Below, piece by piece: positions 21,876 through 34,298 of a DNA stretch of 64,000 nucleotides. Position numbers and translations under genes: made by a program. Below the pieces are notes generated by a model. The model was not told the origin of the DNA, made no database searches, and saw only the letters and a program-made list of their open reading frames with translations. Position 1 is the first letter of the stretch. Every line of letters starts with the position of its first letter. Origin of the DNA: Omphalotus guepiniiformis (Eukaryota; Basidiomycota; Agaricomycetes; Agaricales; Omphalotaceae). The stretch covers positions 248,001-312,000 of the forward strand of contig JAQOOI010000019.1 in assembly GCA_028554645.1 (NCBI GenBank), in the 5' to 3' direction.

Positions 21876-24525
21876 CTAATCTAACGCAAGCCAAAGCTCT
21901 AACAATTTCAAAAAATCAGGGGTACCCAGACCCGTAACAGGATCCCACCCAGCTACGGCGGTAAACCCTTCAGTCCCACAACCCTGGTTCCCTCCGGTCG
22001 TAATGTCATTGAAGGCGCATTGGAACGAAGAGTCGTATATCTAGAAAAGAAAAAACATTTTAGGACCCGCTGAGAAATTAAGGGAAAGAACATATTGTAG
22101 GATTAATAAATCCAACCGGAGACTTCCCAGCAGCGATACGAGCATCATTTATCATTGAAATCATTGATCCGATAACAGGTGTAGAGGCTGAAGTTCCGTA
22201 CACAAGTTCAAACTGTCCGACAAGCTGTCGACAAAATCGACAATCAAAACCAAGTATCAAAATCTGGAGATACTCGGAGACTTACAGCAACGATATAGTT
22301 GGCACTATAAGATCGAAGAAATTTAACCCGCGGATTGCTGCACAATAGGATAAGTAACTCACCCGTTGGCAGAAATGTCAGGATATCCTCGGCTCTACAC
22401 GTACGCAATGTACAAATCAGCCTCAACGCAGACACAAAATCATCAGCAAGAAACGCCAACTCACAGTGCCACTCGAGTTGTAAACAGAGGACGTAAAGTT
22501 GGATGTGCTCCAGGTGTCGAAAAACTGTGAAACCGCCGACTGCTGATAGCTGGGTATAGAGAAGTAATTGCTGAAGCCTCCACCGCTGTAAATGACTTGC
22601 TCGCAGGCGCTTTCGGAGTCTGAAACCGTGTTTCCGGGGGAGACTTGTGTCGCCTCGACAGTAGTTACGTAGGGACATGTACCCGGGAAGGAGGGGCTGA
22701 AGATTTTGCCGCTCATTGATTGAGAGCCTAACAGGTAAGAACGCCCGCGTCAATTTATGCATGTGGGAGGGATATTTAACGCATACCATCCGAGTTCAAG
22801 CATACTCCTCCGTAGCCTTCGCAAAAAAGTATGAAGAGTAGCTCAGGCGGGAAAGAGAATAAGGGATTTTACTCACCAGCTACACCGTCATCTCCTGAAC
22901 AATAAAGAACTGTCACGCCCATCAATCCGAGTTTAGCTTTGAACCAAATTAGCCGGTTACAGTAATATTATCCAAACCGGCCATACCATACTCATTGCAC
23001 TGACGAGCAGTGTAGAAAGGCGTGAGGTCTGCTTCGTTATAAAAATAAGAAGTCGATATAACGTATGCAGGAGTAACCGTTCCACAATCCTCGGCGCCTA
23101 ATGATTTACCATCAGCACTGTTAATCAATTTGTGAATACTCGCAATGACGCTCGCATACCTTTATAACCTCCGGGGGCAGGATCAGGATAAACAGCATCT
23201 TGTGTTAAATCGTCACCTCCATCGTACGTGCAGTAAGAGCCATCGAGAGCATCGAGGAGGTTATTGAAAGATGCACCTTCAAAAAGATGAAATTGATTCT
23301 AGAAGATATCGGGATGCGGCCTAGACAAACCTTCTTGAAGATCTCCGACTTGATAGAGGGAGATATTCAGCCCTGAAGTCACGAGTGCCATCGCATATTG
23401 AAGGTCCAGGTCAGGTTCGCCCTCATAAGCGAAACTTTCGTTCAGCGTTTGTTGGAAACCTACATTTTTGGGCAAGACATTATGATCTTCATTTGTGAGA
23501 GTTGAGTGATGAGAAAATATTGTACATACCTCCGTCAATTGATACTTGAATTGGGGGCTTGCCAACCAAATCTGGTGCGTATTCCGCAAAGAATTTGTCT
23601 AGATCAGATTGGAGGAACGCCTCGGGTGTATATTCGACTGTAAAAGACCTTTCAATGGGCTGGACCACATATATCAAAAGAGATACACTCACCAATGCCA
23701 TAACTATTGGTAGAAGATACCGGGGTATAATGGAAGTTGTACAACGCTCGCAAGCAGGCAACCGTTATTTGCTTGTCACAATTGCTTGTGTCGTCCGCGC
23801 TAGAAAGTATCTCGACTGCTCCAATTGATTTCGGTCCATTTTTGAACGAGGGTCGACCAACATCCTTCGCAGCACGTTCCTTCGAACGTTTACCAAGAAT
23901 ACTGTTAAAGTGAACGGATGGTGTGACGAGATCGACGTGTGAGGAAACATGCGAGGGCAGGTGATATTCGTCACAAGCTAAGAACAATTAAGTTGATATC
24001 AAAACTTAGTATATGTAGAAAATGTAAGAACGAGAACTCACCGATATGCTCTTGTCCAGTTTCGTGAGAGTAGACATGATATTCGGTAGACAGCAATTCC
24101 TCTGCTTCAGCCACGGTTGCATTAACTTCGATCCAACCCTTAGTTGGCGTCATCCGGAGTCGCTCAACGGAAATTCCACTCCCAACTAGCCACCCATGCA
24201 CCGTGCTGATACTTTCGTCGCTCGGAGCAAACGTAGCAGCAATTTTAGAAGGCGACCAATGGTTTCCGTAGTTGGCAGAGCCAGGGCGCGAGACATCTAG
24301 GAGGAACTCCTCGATAGCGTCAATGTTGGATTGTTTCAACCCGAAACGCAAGGGAAGGACTGCAGAGGGGTCATATCTTCGTGCTCGAAGCCATCCAGAA
24401 GGTGTGTGCGCGCGCTTCTCGTGCAGGACGTATGGAGAGAGCACCGCAGAGGGCCCACTGGCAAGAGAGCCAGGAACGACCAGACCAGACAGGATGGAAA
24501 CAGTCAAGACCAGTGAATTCAACAT
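21876..24525 (-). CDS. Sedolisin 1 (S53 tripeptidyl-peptidase-like)
   Basis: Secreted acid serine-carboxyl protease, made as a pro-enzyme. It has at least ten exons on the minus strand. The signal peptide ([20 protein letters not shown]) is followed by a pro-domain (pro-kumamolisin type: [20 protein letters not shown]). Catalytic motifs: Glu/Asp in [14 protein letters not shown] (near 23410), the oxyanion Asp in SGDDGVAG (near 22890) and Ser in YGTSASTPV (near 22190). The calcium-site end is [16 protein letters not shown] before the stop at 21876-21878. I found no frame break. It is a diverged relative of sedolisins 2 and 3. In this cluster it could trim or release secreted peptides; that role is inferred from position only. 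Confidence 0.9.
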
Positions 24526-26079
24526 GGCTGGCGTCGGATAATGGATAATCTCTTGTTCGCCCTCCTTTATATAAACGTATCCAGGGGTTCATTAACGTTA
24601 CCCACATTGAAGATGAAAGATTTGCGAGTCGCACCAAGATCAAAAATGCGACGTAGCATTGAACAGACACTAATTGACCGGGATGTAAGACGTCTGAAAG
24701 CACAAGCACCACTTGAAAAATTTCGGCGTTTAGGTGCCATCGAGAACATTTTGGTGCCGTGACCCTCAAGCTTCGCAGTCAAGGCAGGCCGCAGGACAAC
24801 GAACTTGAGTGCAAGATGTTACAAAGATGCAATCAAGTCCGTGCACTTCAAATCCAGCGATCCGCATGAACGCAGCCCCTTGAAGGCGGACGACGATGGA
24901 GTCGAAAGGCTATGAATCTAAGACTCTGCGTCTAAGACTGTGAGTATGAGGCATGAAAGTCGCTTAAAGCAATAGGATGTAATCCACCCAGTAACGAGAT
25001 TGATACACAGGTCTTTGGAGTTAATGACAGACGGCCCGTACGTTTTTCTTGATATGCTGCTGGTTCTACTTTTGTATGCTGAAAAGCTGCAGTGCTGCAG
25101 TGCCGTCAGCGCTGCGAGTTTGTGAGTTGCCGGGTGCTCGAGTCCGTCTCTGGTCTTACGAGCAGAGCTTGCCTAGATATTGAGCTTCATTTCGCCAAGA
25201 CACTCGGAGTCAAGCACACGGCGCATGTACATCGTTACAGAAATGAAAGACAAAGAGCTGCTTGACGAAAAACGTGAAGGAGTCCGAGATGCAGTGGAGT
25301 AAGCGCCGAATGGCGGGGTAACGGCCCGGACGGAGGGTAACGTGACAGCCTTTATTTGGTCTTGCTTAGAATCGAAGCCGTGGCTCGGACCTTTGCATTT
25401 CATCTCGACAGTTCGATACGCTAATGCAATGATATACTGCCCAAACGGCGACGACAGAGCTCTGCTGCACGACTTGGAAACTGAGAAGGCTACTACTTTT
25501 CTTCAGCTTTTAGTCTCGGAGAAAAAGTTCGACCAAGCGCTAATAATTGTTTTCTCTTGAACCCCTCTCGGCCATCAGAGGACGACAATGAAAACTTCAC
25601 CTGCTATTATGGATGGAATCCGCTGCGCTACAGGGGGCGGGAGCTGGTCGGTAGTCTGCAAAGAATGACCGCGGTGTAACTGGTATGTTGAATGAAGATT
25701 GAAAGGCGAAGGTGTCCTGAACCGGGCCCAAGTCTCTGCAGCAGATAATGGTACATGTTCAGTCATAAATAGAATATTTCGCTTGGTGAGCTGTTTCTCA
25801 TTTACCTTTTTTTTTCACATCATTCTTACCTCCAGCCGCATCCAACGGGGCGGCGTAGTCAGCAACTCAAACCTTCTAGAACCTTAGAAAACATCACTAA
25901 TTCAGAAATAATGAATACACTTTATGGGTTATGAGAACACGAATTGGAGCTGCTCGCCACCATCGGCTCGGACGAATCGAGCTACCTTCCATCCAACCTG
26001 ACAATCAGAGAACATTGGGCGCTCATGCTAGCATATGCGCGACTTTCAACCCGGTAATTGCTCTCAATCACAACAGTCT
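24526..26079. other. Spacer: sedolisin 1 promoter and IVY1-like intron/promoter repeat
   Basis: 24526-24960 matches the upstream regions of sedolisins 2 and 3. Around 25180-25245 is sequence derived from intron 1 of the IVY1-like gene (ttgagcttcatttcgccaag). It is followed near 25350 by its upstream repeat; the IVY1 exons are lost. No gene. Confidence 0.6.
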
Positions 26080-26401
26080 TCAGTTTCACTGAAGATACTC
26101 TGCATGTAGGAGCTCGGGAGTGGCGATATCATCCTCTATTTGAACGGGTCTGGACTTTTGACGACAGGCTGATGTTGTGTGCAACCGCCCTTGCGCATAT
26201 ACAAAGCAGACAACGTTATGCAGAGGAGAATTGCTTGAAGGGCGACGATTACGACCAGGACTCGGTACGTTGGCTTCAGCTTCCGCCATAAAGTGCTTTA
26301 GTTTCACTCTACTGAAACTCAAGTTTGACTCTGATACCCTCCTCTTCATCCTCCAGTGCGGCATCGGCCATGAGAGGACGATACTCTGTTTCGAAAGCCA
26401 T
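26080..26401 (-). pseudogene. UstYa remnant 3 (internal deletion)
   Basis: Keeps the start, most of exon 1 including sequence for the transmembrane region, and the last about 20 codons (VQIEDDIATPELLHAEYLQ). Everything between is deleted, including both HXXHC motifs. The reading frame is shifted in exon 1. It is 414 bp divergent from P8. Confidence 0.8.
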
Positions 26402-26815
26402 GACTTCCGAGTCGTAGGAGTAATAGATTGGGGAGAAACTGGCGATTGGGGCCTGAAAAGCAACTACTGTACACACGACACAGTCCTACTTTCTTCGAAG
26501 CTTCTCAGACGTAACCTCAATCAGATCCCATGGGCTATCTGCGACGAGGACGGATGCAAGAAGTCAAGCTGCACGATGAGGAAGACGGTAAGGCTTCTGA
26601 CTGTCGCTAAACCGAGCTAGAGCTCACTGCAAACCATGGGGCGACAGGAAATTCGCTGATTTTTCCGCTTCAATGGCTGGGGAATTTCTATTGGGAGCAT
26701 CAGAGGATTATTCGGAAGGCCAGATGTCTTCCGAGACTTGTGTGAGTGTACTCTGACTATAACGAGAAACGTTATAATAATCGTCCATACAGGTCTAAAT
26801 CATCCAACATCCATC

Positions 26816-27237
26816 ATGCAAACCAAATTCTTTGCTTTCGTCTCTCTCGTACTGGCTGTGGTTGTAGCAGCCGCACCCGCCGATATGGTGAATACCGCTT
26901 TCTTCGCACTTATTCTGTTGACTGATCACTTGAACTTATCATAATATGAACCTCCGCGACAGCCGATCGATTGAAGAGGGCGCTGCGCTGCAAATTGAGA
27001 GTGTATGTGTCTTCGACTCTTCATCGAACCACAGACTCATGATGTGCCGTCCTGCCAGGTTCCTGACAACGCGAGATCCGTAAGTGCATCGACTTGTACT
27101 GCGACGATCTTCTTGGTTAGGCGCGCCACCTGGCAGCGTTGACAGTACCATTTCGCGTCCTTCTAGTGCTATCTCTAATTCACTCTTCATAGGTTGATGA
27201 GACCAACTGTGGGAAATGTTGGTATGGACCATTCTAG
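26816..27237 (+). pseudogene. P8, peptide precursor with disabled exon 2
   Basis: Exon 1 (26816-26887), exon 3 (27059-27079, VPDNARS) and exon 4 (27193-27237, VDETNCGKCWYGPF) are intact and phase 0. The exon-2 homologue (26949-27002, SRSIEEGAALQIES) has lost its acceptor (tg instead of ag) and its KR codons. Because all exons are phase 0, skipping exon 2 would still give a secreted 45-residue peptide with the C-x2-C-W core but no dibasic site. I call it a pseudogene with reservation; it may be a working short form. The GAGTGTACTC element is at 26744-26753. Confidence 0.55.
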
Positions 27238-27459
27238 AAGAGCGGAATGTGTCTCAATAATCGACAGTACTTATACGCTTTCGTTGATGTTATCGTCGCT
27301 GTGTAGAAACACCGAGATTGTATACTGATTCAAAAATCATGACTGGATAAACTTCCATGATACGACAGTACGAGACATGTTCCGAGCCATGAAATACAAG
27401 ATTGTACTTCCTCCCGACCTTAGCTTCGAGTCGATGAGCTCAGCTCCTCGTATTGAAAC

Positions 27460-27590
27460 TGTACCACGCACAACCGTTAACACGGTGATCGACATTCTTC
27501 GTACTTGTTCTGTCGATTGAGATTTTATGTGTTTTTAGAACCTACACAGAGAGATCTTCCTTTGTACATCATCATTTCATATACACTGCA
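27460..27590 (+). pseudogene. Relic of a P3-type precursor
   Basis: Short match to the end of P3 exon 1, its first intron (acacggtgatcgacattc) and the start of exon 2 (AACCTACACAGAGAG). No open frame remains. The same relic is in unit B at about 33827-33957. Confidence 0.65.
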
Positions 27591-27931
27591 GGTATGTCTC
27601 TACTTTGAGAATTTCCCGCCCTATAAACTAACACTAACGAACTTGTGAATGTGAAGGAAAGGAGGTTGTACTTGAAGGGTTTGCTTTAAATGAGTTATTC
27701 CGATAGATATGAAGAGAAATTTTTCTTGAACAAAGAGTTGAAAAGCTAAACGTGGAAGAATTCTGGAAGTGTAATTGTGTAGTTTACGATATAAAATATA
27801 TTTGTAGTCGAGAAAGTTACATGATGTGTACGAATAACACAATCATGATTAATCGAAAAATGTTTCACGATTCATAAATATTTTGATTAGTCCGTGGATG
27901 GTATACAATTAGCATCAGGTAATATACTTAT

Positions 27932-30571
27932 TCAATCTAACGCAAGCCAAAGATCTAACAGTTTCGAGAAATCAGGAGTGCCCAAACCTGTAACAGGATC
28001 CCATCCAGTTACAGCAGTGAACCCTTCAGTTCCACAACCCTGATTCCCTCCAGTCGTAATATCATTGAAGGCGCATTGGAATGAAGAGTCATATATCTAG
28101 AGGGTACATGTCAACAATCGCTGAGAAATTAAGGGAAAAACATATTGTAGGATTGATAAATCCAACTGGAGCTTTCCCAGCAGCAATACGAGCATCATTT
28201 ATCATTGATATCATTGATCCGACGACAGGCGAAGAGGCGGAAGTTCCGTAAACAAGTTCAAACTGTCCGATAATCTAGATGACGAAATCGACAATCAAAA
28301 TCAGAAGTTGAAGTCTGGAGATACTCAGAGACTTACGGCAACGACATAGTTTGCACTATAAGATCGAGAGAATTTAGCACGCGGATTGTTGTGCAACATG
28401 ATAAGAAACTCACCCGTTGGCAGAAATGTCAGGATATCCTCGACTCTGCAAGTAATGTCCAAATCAGCCTCACCGGAAAAGACGAAATCATCAACAGGAA
28501 GCCAACTCACAGTACCAGTCGAGTTGTAAACAGAAGACGTAAAGTTCGACGTGCTCCAGGTGTCGAAGAAATGTGAAACGGCTGACTGCTGGTAATTGGG
28601 TATGGAGAAGTAATTGCTGAAACCTCCACCACTGTAAATGACTTGCTCGCAGGCGCTTTCGGGGTCTGAGACTGTGTTTCCGGGGGAGACTTGGGTCGCG
28701 CCGACAGAGGTTACGTAGGGACAAGTACTTGGGAAGGAGGGGTTGAAGAACTTGCCGCTCGTTGATTGGGAGCCTAACAAATACCAAGACATCCGCGTCA
28801 ATTTGTGTATGTGGAGGAGTTATACAACACATACCATCTGAGTTCAAGCATAATCCGTCGTTACCTTCACAAGTGAAGGGTATAAATTAGCTCAGGTGGA
28901 AAAGGCAATAGGAGTGTTGTGCTCACCAGCTACACCATTATCTCCTGAAGAATAAAGAACCGTCACGCCCATTAATCCGAGTTTGGCTTTGAACTAAATC
29001 AGCGGGTAACAATATTATGATTCGAGACAGCCATACCATACTCATTGCACTGACGAGCAGCGTAGAAAGGTGTAAGGTATGCTTCGTTAGCCCCATAAGA
29101 AGTCGATATAACATATGCAGGAGTGACCGTTCCACAATCCTCTACACCTAATGATTATGTTTTGGAATCAGAATATAGTCCGTGAATACTCGCAATGACA
29201 TACCTTTATAACCTCCAGAGGCAGGATCAGGATAGACAGCATCTTGTGATGAATCGTCACCTCCATCGAACGTGCAGTACGAACCATCGAGAGCATCGAG
29301 GAAGTTATTGAAAGATGCATCTTCAAACAAGATGAGATTGATTCTAGAAAATATCGGGATGGGGACTAGACAAACCTTCTTGAAGATCTCCGACTTGATA
29401 GAGGGAGATATTCAGCCCTGAAGTCACAAGTGCCATCGCATATTGAAGATCCAGGTCAGGTTCGACCTCATATGCGAAACTTTCGTTCAGCGTTTGTTGG
29501 AAACCTACATTTTTGGACAAGCATTTTAATCTTCATTTGTGAAAGTTGAAAGGACAAAATATTGTACGTACCTCCATCAATTGAAACTTGAATTGGTGGC
29601 TTGCCAACCAAATCTGATGCGTATTCCGCAAAGAATATATCCAGATCGGATTGAAGGAACGCTTGGGGTGTGTACTCAACTGTGCGACAAATATTCAACG
29701 GGCGCGACTACATATATCAAAAAGATAGACTCAACAATACCATAACTATTGGTAGAAGATACCGGGGTGTAATAAAAGTTGTACAGCGCTCGCAAGCATG
29801 CAACCGTTGTTTGCTTGTCACAATTGCTTGTGTCGTCCGCGCTAGCAAGGATCTCAACTGCTCCAGTTGATTTCAGTCCATTTCTGAACGAGAGTTGACC
29901 AACATCCTTCGCAGCAGATTCGCTCGAACGTTTACCAAGAATGCTGTTGAAGTGAACGGATGGTGTAACGAGGTCGACGTGTGAGGAGACATGCGAAGGC
30001 AGGTGATATTCGTCACAAGCTAATACCAATAAAGTTGATATCAGAACTTAGCATATGTAAAATATGTAAGTGAATGCGAGAACTCACCGATATGCTCTTG
30101 TCCAGTTTCGTGCGAGTAGACATGATATTCGGTAGACAGCAGCTCTTCAGCTTCAGCAACGGTTGCATTAACTTCGATCCAACCTTTCGTCGGCGTTATC
30201 CGGAGTCGCTCAACGGAAATTCCACTCCCAACTAGCCACCCATGCACCGTGCTGATACTTTCGTCGCTCGGAGCAAACGTAGCAGCAATTTTAGAAGGCG
30301 ACCAATGTTTTCCGTAGTTGGCAGAACCAGGGCGCGAGACATCTAGGAGGAACTCCTCGATAGCGTCAATGTTGGACTGTTTCAACCCGAAACGCAAGGG
30401 AAGGACTGCAGACGGGTCATATCTTCGTGCTCGGAGCCATCCAGAAGGTGTATGCACGCGCTTCTCGTGCAGGACGTATGGAGAGAGCACCGGAGAGGGA
30501 CCACTGGCAAAAGAGCCAGGAATGACCAGACCAGACAGGATGGAAACAGTCAAGACCAGTGAATTCAACAT
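27932..30571 (-). CDS. Sedolisin 2 (S53 tripeptidyl-peptidase-like)
   Basis: Same exon plan as sedolisin 1: signal peptide and pro-domain ([20 protein letters not shown]), catalytic Glu/Asp segment ([18 protein letters not shown]), oxyanion motif SGDNGVAG (Asp retained, the next residue Asn instead of Asp), and catalytic Ser in YGTSASSPV. The C-terminal calcium motif is [14 protein letters not shown]. No frame break found. It is nearly identical to sedolisin 3, its partner in the tandem duplication. Expected extracellular or vacuolar acid protease acting on peptide N-termini. Confidence 0.9.
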
Positions 30572-32398
30572 GACTGGCGTTAGATAGTAGATTACTTCTT
30601 CTTCGACCTCCATCGACCTCCTTGTATATATAAACGTATCCAGGGGTTCATTAACGTCACCCACATTGAAGATGAAAGATTTGCGAGTCGCACCAAGATC
30701 AAGAATGCGACGTAGCATTGAACAGACACTAATTAACCGGGATGTAAGACGTCTGAAAGCACAAGCACCAGTTGGGCAAAATTTCGGCGTTTAGGTGCCA
30801 TCGAGAACGTTTTGGTGCCGTGACCCTCAAGCTTCTCAATCAAGGCAGGCCGCAGGATAACAACATGAATGCAAGATGTTGCAAAGCTGCAATCAAGTCC
30901 ATGCACTTCAAATCCAGCGATCCGCATGAACGCTGCCCCTTGAAGGCGGACGACGATGGAGTCGAAAGGCTATGAATCTAAGACTCTGCGTCTAAGACTC
31001 TGCGTCTATGTATTAGGCGTGAAAGTCACTTAGAGCAATAGGATGTGATCCACGAGATTGATACACAGTTAATTACAGACGGACGATACGTCTTTCTTGA
31101 TACGCTGAAGAGCTGCAGTGTTGCAGTGCCGTGGGCCCTGCGAATTTGTGAGTTGCCGGGTGCCCGAAAAGTCCGTCTCTGGTCTTCGCAGAGTCTGCCG
31201 AGATTCAAATCATGACCTAGCCTTATGATAGATGTACATGTGATGAAATACCGAGATTGTCCTTTCTTCCAATCTGCGAGCCGATGAGTGCTCAGAAGCT
31301 TTTGCCAAGTGGTGTAAGACCCTTGCCTTCATCTCTGATTTCGGTGTTAATCGCCAGGTGCTTCGATTGCCTATAATGAGCAACTTACTGTACATAGAGC
31401 GCAAAGCAGGCAACTTAACTTCGTCGTAGTGTAGCGTCGTGGGGGCCTAAGGGTAGGAATTCCCAATGAAAATGGTTTGACCAGGAATTTCTGTAATTAT
31501 TGAGCTTCATTTCGCCAAGACCTTCGGATTCAAACACACGGCGCGTGTACATCGTTACAGAAATGAAAGACGTCCGCAGAGCAAAGAGCTGAACGTGAAG
31601 GAGGATGAGCGCGTAGTCGCGGGGTAACCGCCCGGGACGGAGAACCTTTTATTTGGTCTTGTCTAGAATCGAAGCCTATAGCGTGGCTCAGACCTTGCAC
31701 CTCGTCTATGATCTCGACAGTTCGATACGCTAATGCAATGATATACTGCCAAACCGGCGACGACAGAGCTATGCTGCACGACTTGGAAACTGAGAAGGCT
31801 ACTGCTCTTAAGCTTTTTAGTCTCGGAGAAAGCATCGACTCGTCCAAACGCTAATAATGTTTTCTCTTGAACCCCACTCGGCCATCAGAGGACGACAAAG
31901 AAAACTTCACCTGCTGATATAAAAGGAATGCGCTCTCCACGAGATTGATATGAATGGGCGGGAGCTGGTCGGTAGTCTGCAAAGAATGACCGGGATGTGC
32001 AACTGGTTGATTGAAGATTGAAAGGCGAACGTGTCCTAATCCTCAAGTCTCTGCAACAGATACTGGTACATATTCAGTCATCAATAGAATGTTTCGCTTG
32101 GTTAGCTGTTTCTCATTTACCTTTCTCTTGACATCATTCTTACCTTCAGCCAACGGGGCGGCGTAGTAAGCAACGTAACTTTCTAGAAACTCAGAAAAGA
32201 CCGCTACTTCAGAAGTAAAGTATACAGTTTATGGGTTGTGAAGAAGACGAATAGAAAAAGGAGGAGCTGCTCGCCACCATCGGCTCGGACGAGTCGGGCT
32301 ACCTTCCATCCAACGTGACAATCATAGAACATTGGGCGCTCATGCTAGCATATGCGCGACTTTCAACCCGGTGATTGCTCGCAATTCACAAAATTTCT
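30572..32398. other. Spacer of unit A
   Basis: Sedolisin 2 promoter, then IVY1-like intron and promoter repeat (31498-31670), then the region leading to UstYa remnant 4. No gene. The 31020-31200 part differs from its unit B counterpart much more than the surroundings do. Confidence 0.55.
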
Positions 32399-32768
32399 TC
32401 AGTTTTGCTGAAGATAGTCTGCATGTAGGAGCTCGGGAGTCGCGATATCATCTTCGATTTGAACGGTCCGATCGAATTCACCATGTATGACTCGCTCTTT
32501 TGCCCAGGTCTGGACTTTTGACGACAGGCTGATGTTTTGTGCAACTGCCCTTGCGCATATACAAAGCAGACACCGTTATGCAGAGGAGAATTGCCTGAAG
32601 TGCGACGATTCCAACCAGGACTCGGTATGTTGGCTTCAGTTTCCACCATAAAGGAGCTGTAGCTTCACTCGACTGAGATTCAAGCTCAAGTTTTACTCTG
32701 ATACCCTCCTCTTCATCCTCCAGTGCGGCATCGGCCATGAGAGGACGATACTCTGTTTCGAAAGCCAT
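32399..32768 (-). pseudogene. UstYa remnant 4, with an open N-terminal frame
   Basis: From ATG at 32768 the frame is open for 96 residues. It has the conserved tail (MAFETEYRPLMADAALEDEE) and the transmembrane helix, then switches to sequence from the C-terminal exon and stops at 32478. Residues after the join are PVVKSPDLGKRASHTW. The HXXHC core is deleted, so no oxidase activity is expected, but a small membrane protein could be made. It is 414 bp from P9. Confidence 0.78.
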
Positions 32769-33182
32769 GACTTCCGAGTCGTAGGAGTAATAGATTGGGG
32801 AGAAACTGGCGATTGGGGCCTGAAAAGCAACTACTGTACACACGACACAGTCCTACTTTCTTCGAAGCTTCTCAGACGTAACCTCAATCAGATCCCATGG
32901 GCTATCTGCGACGAGGACGGATGCAAGAAGTCAAGCTGCACGATGAGGAAGACGGTAAGGCTTCTGACTGTCGCTAAACCGAGCTAGAGCTCACTGCAAA
33001 CCATGGGGCGACAGGAAATTCGCTGATTTTTCCGCTTCAATGGCTGGGGAATTTCTATTGGGAGCATCAGAGGATTATTCGGAAGGCCAGATGTCTTCCG
33101 AGACTTGTGTGAGTGTACTCTGACTATAACGAGAAACGTTATGATAATCGTCCATACAGGTCTAAATCATCCAACATCCATC

Positions 33183-33604
33183 ATGCAAACCAAATTTTTT
33201 GCTCTCGTCTCTCTCGTACTGGCTGTGGTTGTAGCAGCCGCACCCGCCGATATGGTGAATACCGCTTTCTTCGCACTTATTCTGTTGACTGATCACTTGA
33301 ACTTATCATAATATGAACCTCCGCGACAGCCGATCGATTGAAGAGGGCGCTGCGCTGCAAATTGAGAGTGTATGTGTCTTCGACTCTTCATCGAACCACA
33401 GACTCATGATGTGCCGTCCTGCCAGGTTCCTGACAACGCGAGATCCGTAAGTGCATCGACTTGTACTGCGACGATCTTCTTGGTTAGGCGCGCCACCTGG
33501 CAGCGTTGACAGTACCATTTCGCGTCCTTCTAGTGCTATCTCTAATTCACTCTTCATAGGTTGATGAGACCAACTGTGGGAAATGTTGGTATGGACCATT
33601 CTAG
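33183..33604 (+). pseudogene. P9, near-identical copy of P8
   Basis: Exon coordinates are those of P8 plus 6367: 33183-33254, 33316-33369 (disabled), 33426-33446, 33560-33604. The signal peptide differs at one residue (FFALVSL for FFAFVSL). The last exon is the same VDETNCGKCWYGPF. The same lost acceptor and missing KR are present, so the lesion predates the duplication. GAGTGTACTC element at 33111-33120. Confidence 0.55.
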
Positions 33605-33826
33605 AAGAGCGGAATGTGTCTCAATAATCGACAGTACTTATACGCTTTCGTTGATGTTATCGTCGCTGTGTAGAAACACCGAGATTGTATACTGATTCAA
33701 AAATCATGACTGGATAAACTTCCATGATACGACAGTACGAGACATGTTCCGAGCCATGAAATACAAGATTGTACTTCCTCCCGACCTTAGCTTCGAGTCG
33801 ATGAGCTCAGCTCCTCGTATTGAAAC

Positions 33827-33957
33827 TGTACCACGCACAACCGTTAACACGGTGATCGACATTCTTCGTACTTGTTCTGTCGATTGAGATTTTATGTGTT
33901 TTTAGAACCTACACAGAGAGATCTTCCTTTGTACATCATCATTTCATATACACTGCA
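33827..33957 (+). pseudogene. Relic of a P3-type precursor, unit B copy
   Basis: Duplicate of the relic at 27460; same content, no open frame. Confidence 0.65.
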
Positions 33958-34298
33958 GGTATGTCTCTACTTTGAGAATTTCCCGCCCTATAAACTAACA
34001 CTAACGAACTTGTGAATGTGAAGGAAAGGAGGTTGTACTTGAAGGGTTTGCTTTAAATGAGTTATTCCGATAGATATGAAGAGAAATTTTTCTTGAACAA
34101 AGAGTTGAAAAGCTAAACGTGGAAGAATTCTGGAAGTGTAATTGTGTAGTTTACGATATAAAATATATTTGTAGTCGAGAAAGTTACATGATGTGTACGA
34201 ATAACACAATCATGATTAATCGAAAAATGTTTCACGATTCATAAATATTTTGATTAGTCCGTGGATGGTATACAATTAGCATCAGGTAATATACTTAT

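Larger units (their letters stand above)
26330..32696. repeat. 6.37 kb tandem duplication, unit A
   Basis: Direct repeat of 32697-39063 with a constant offset of 6367 bp (6372 after about 31.1 kb). It contains the 5' part of UstYa remnant 3, P8, a precursor relic, sedolisin 2 and the spacer up to UstYa remnant 4. Most of it is identical apart from scattered single-base differences. Confidence 0.93.
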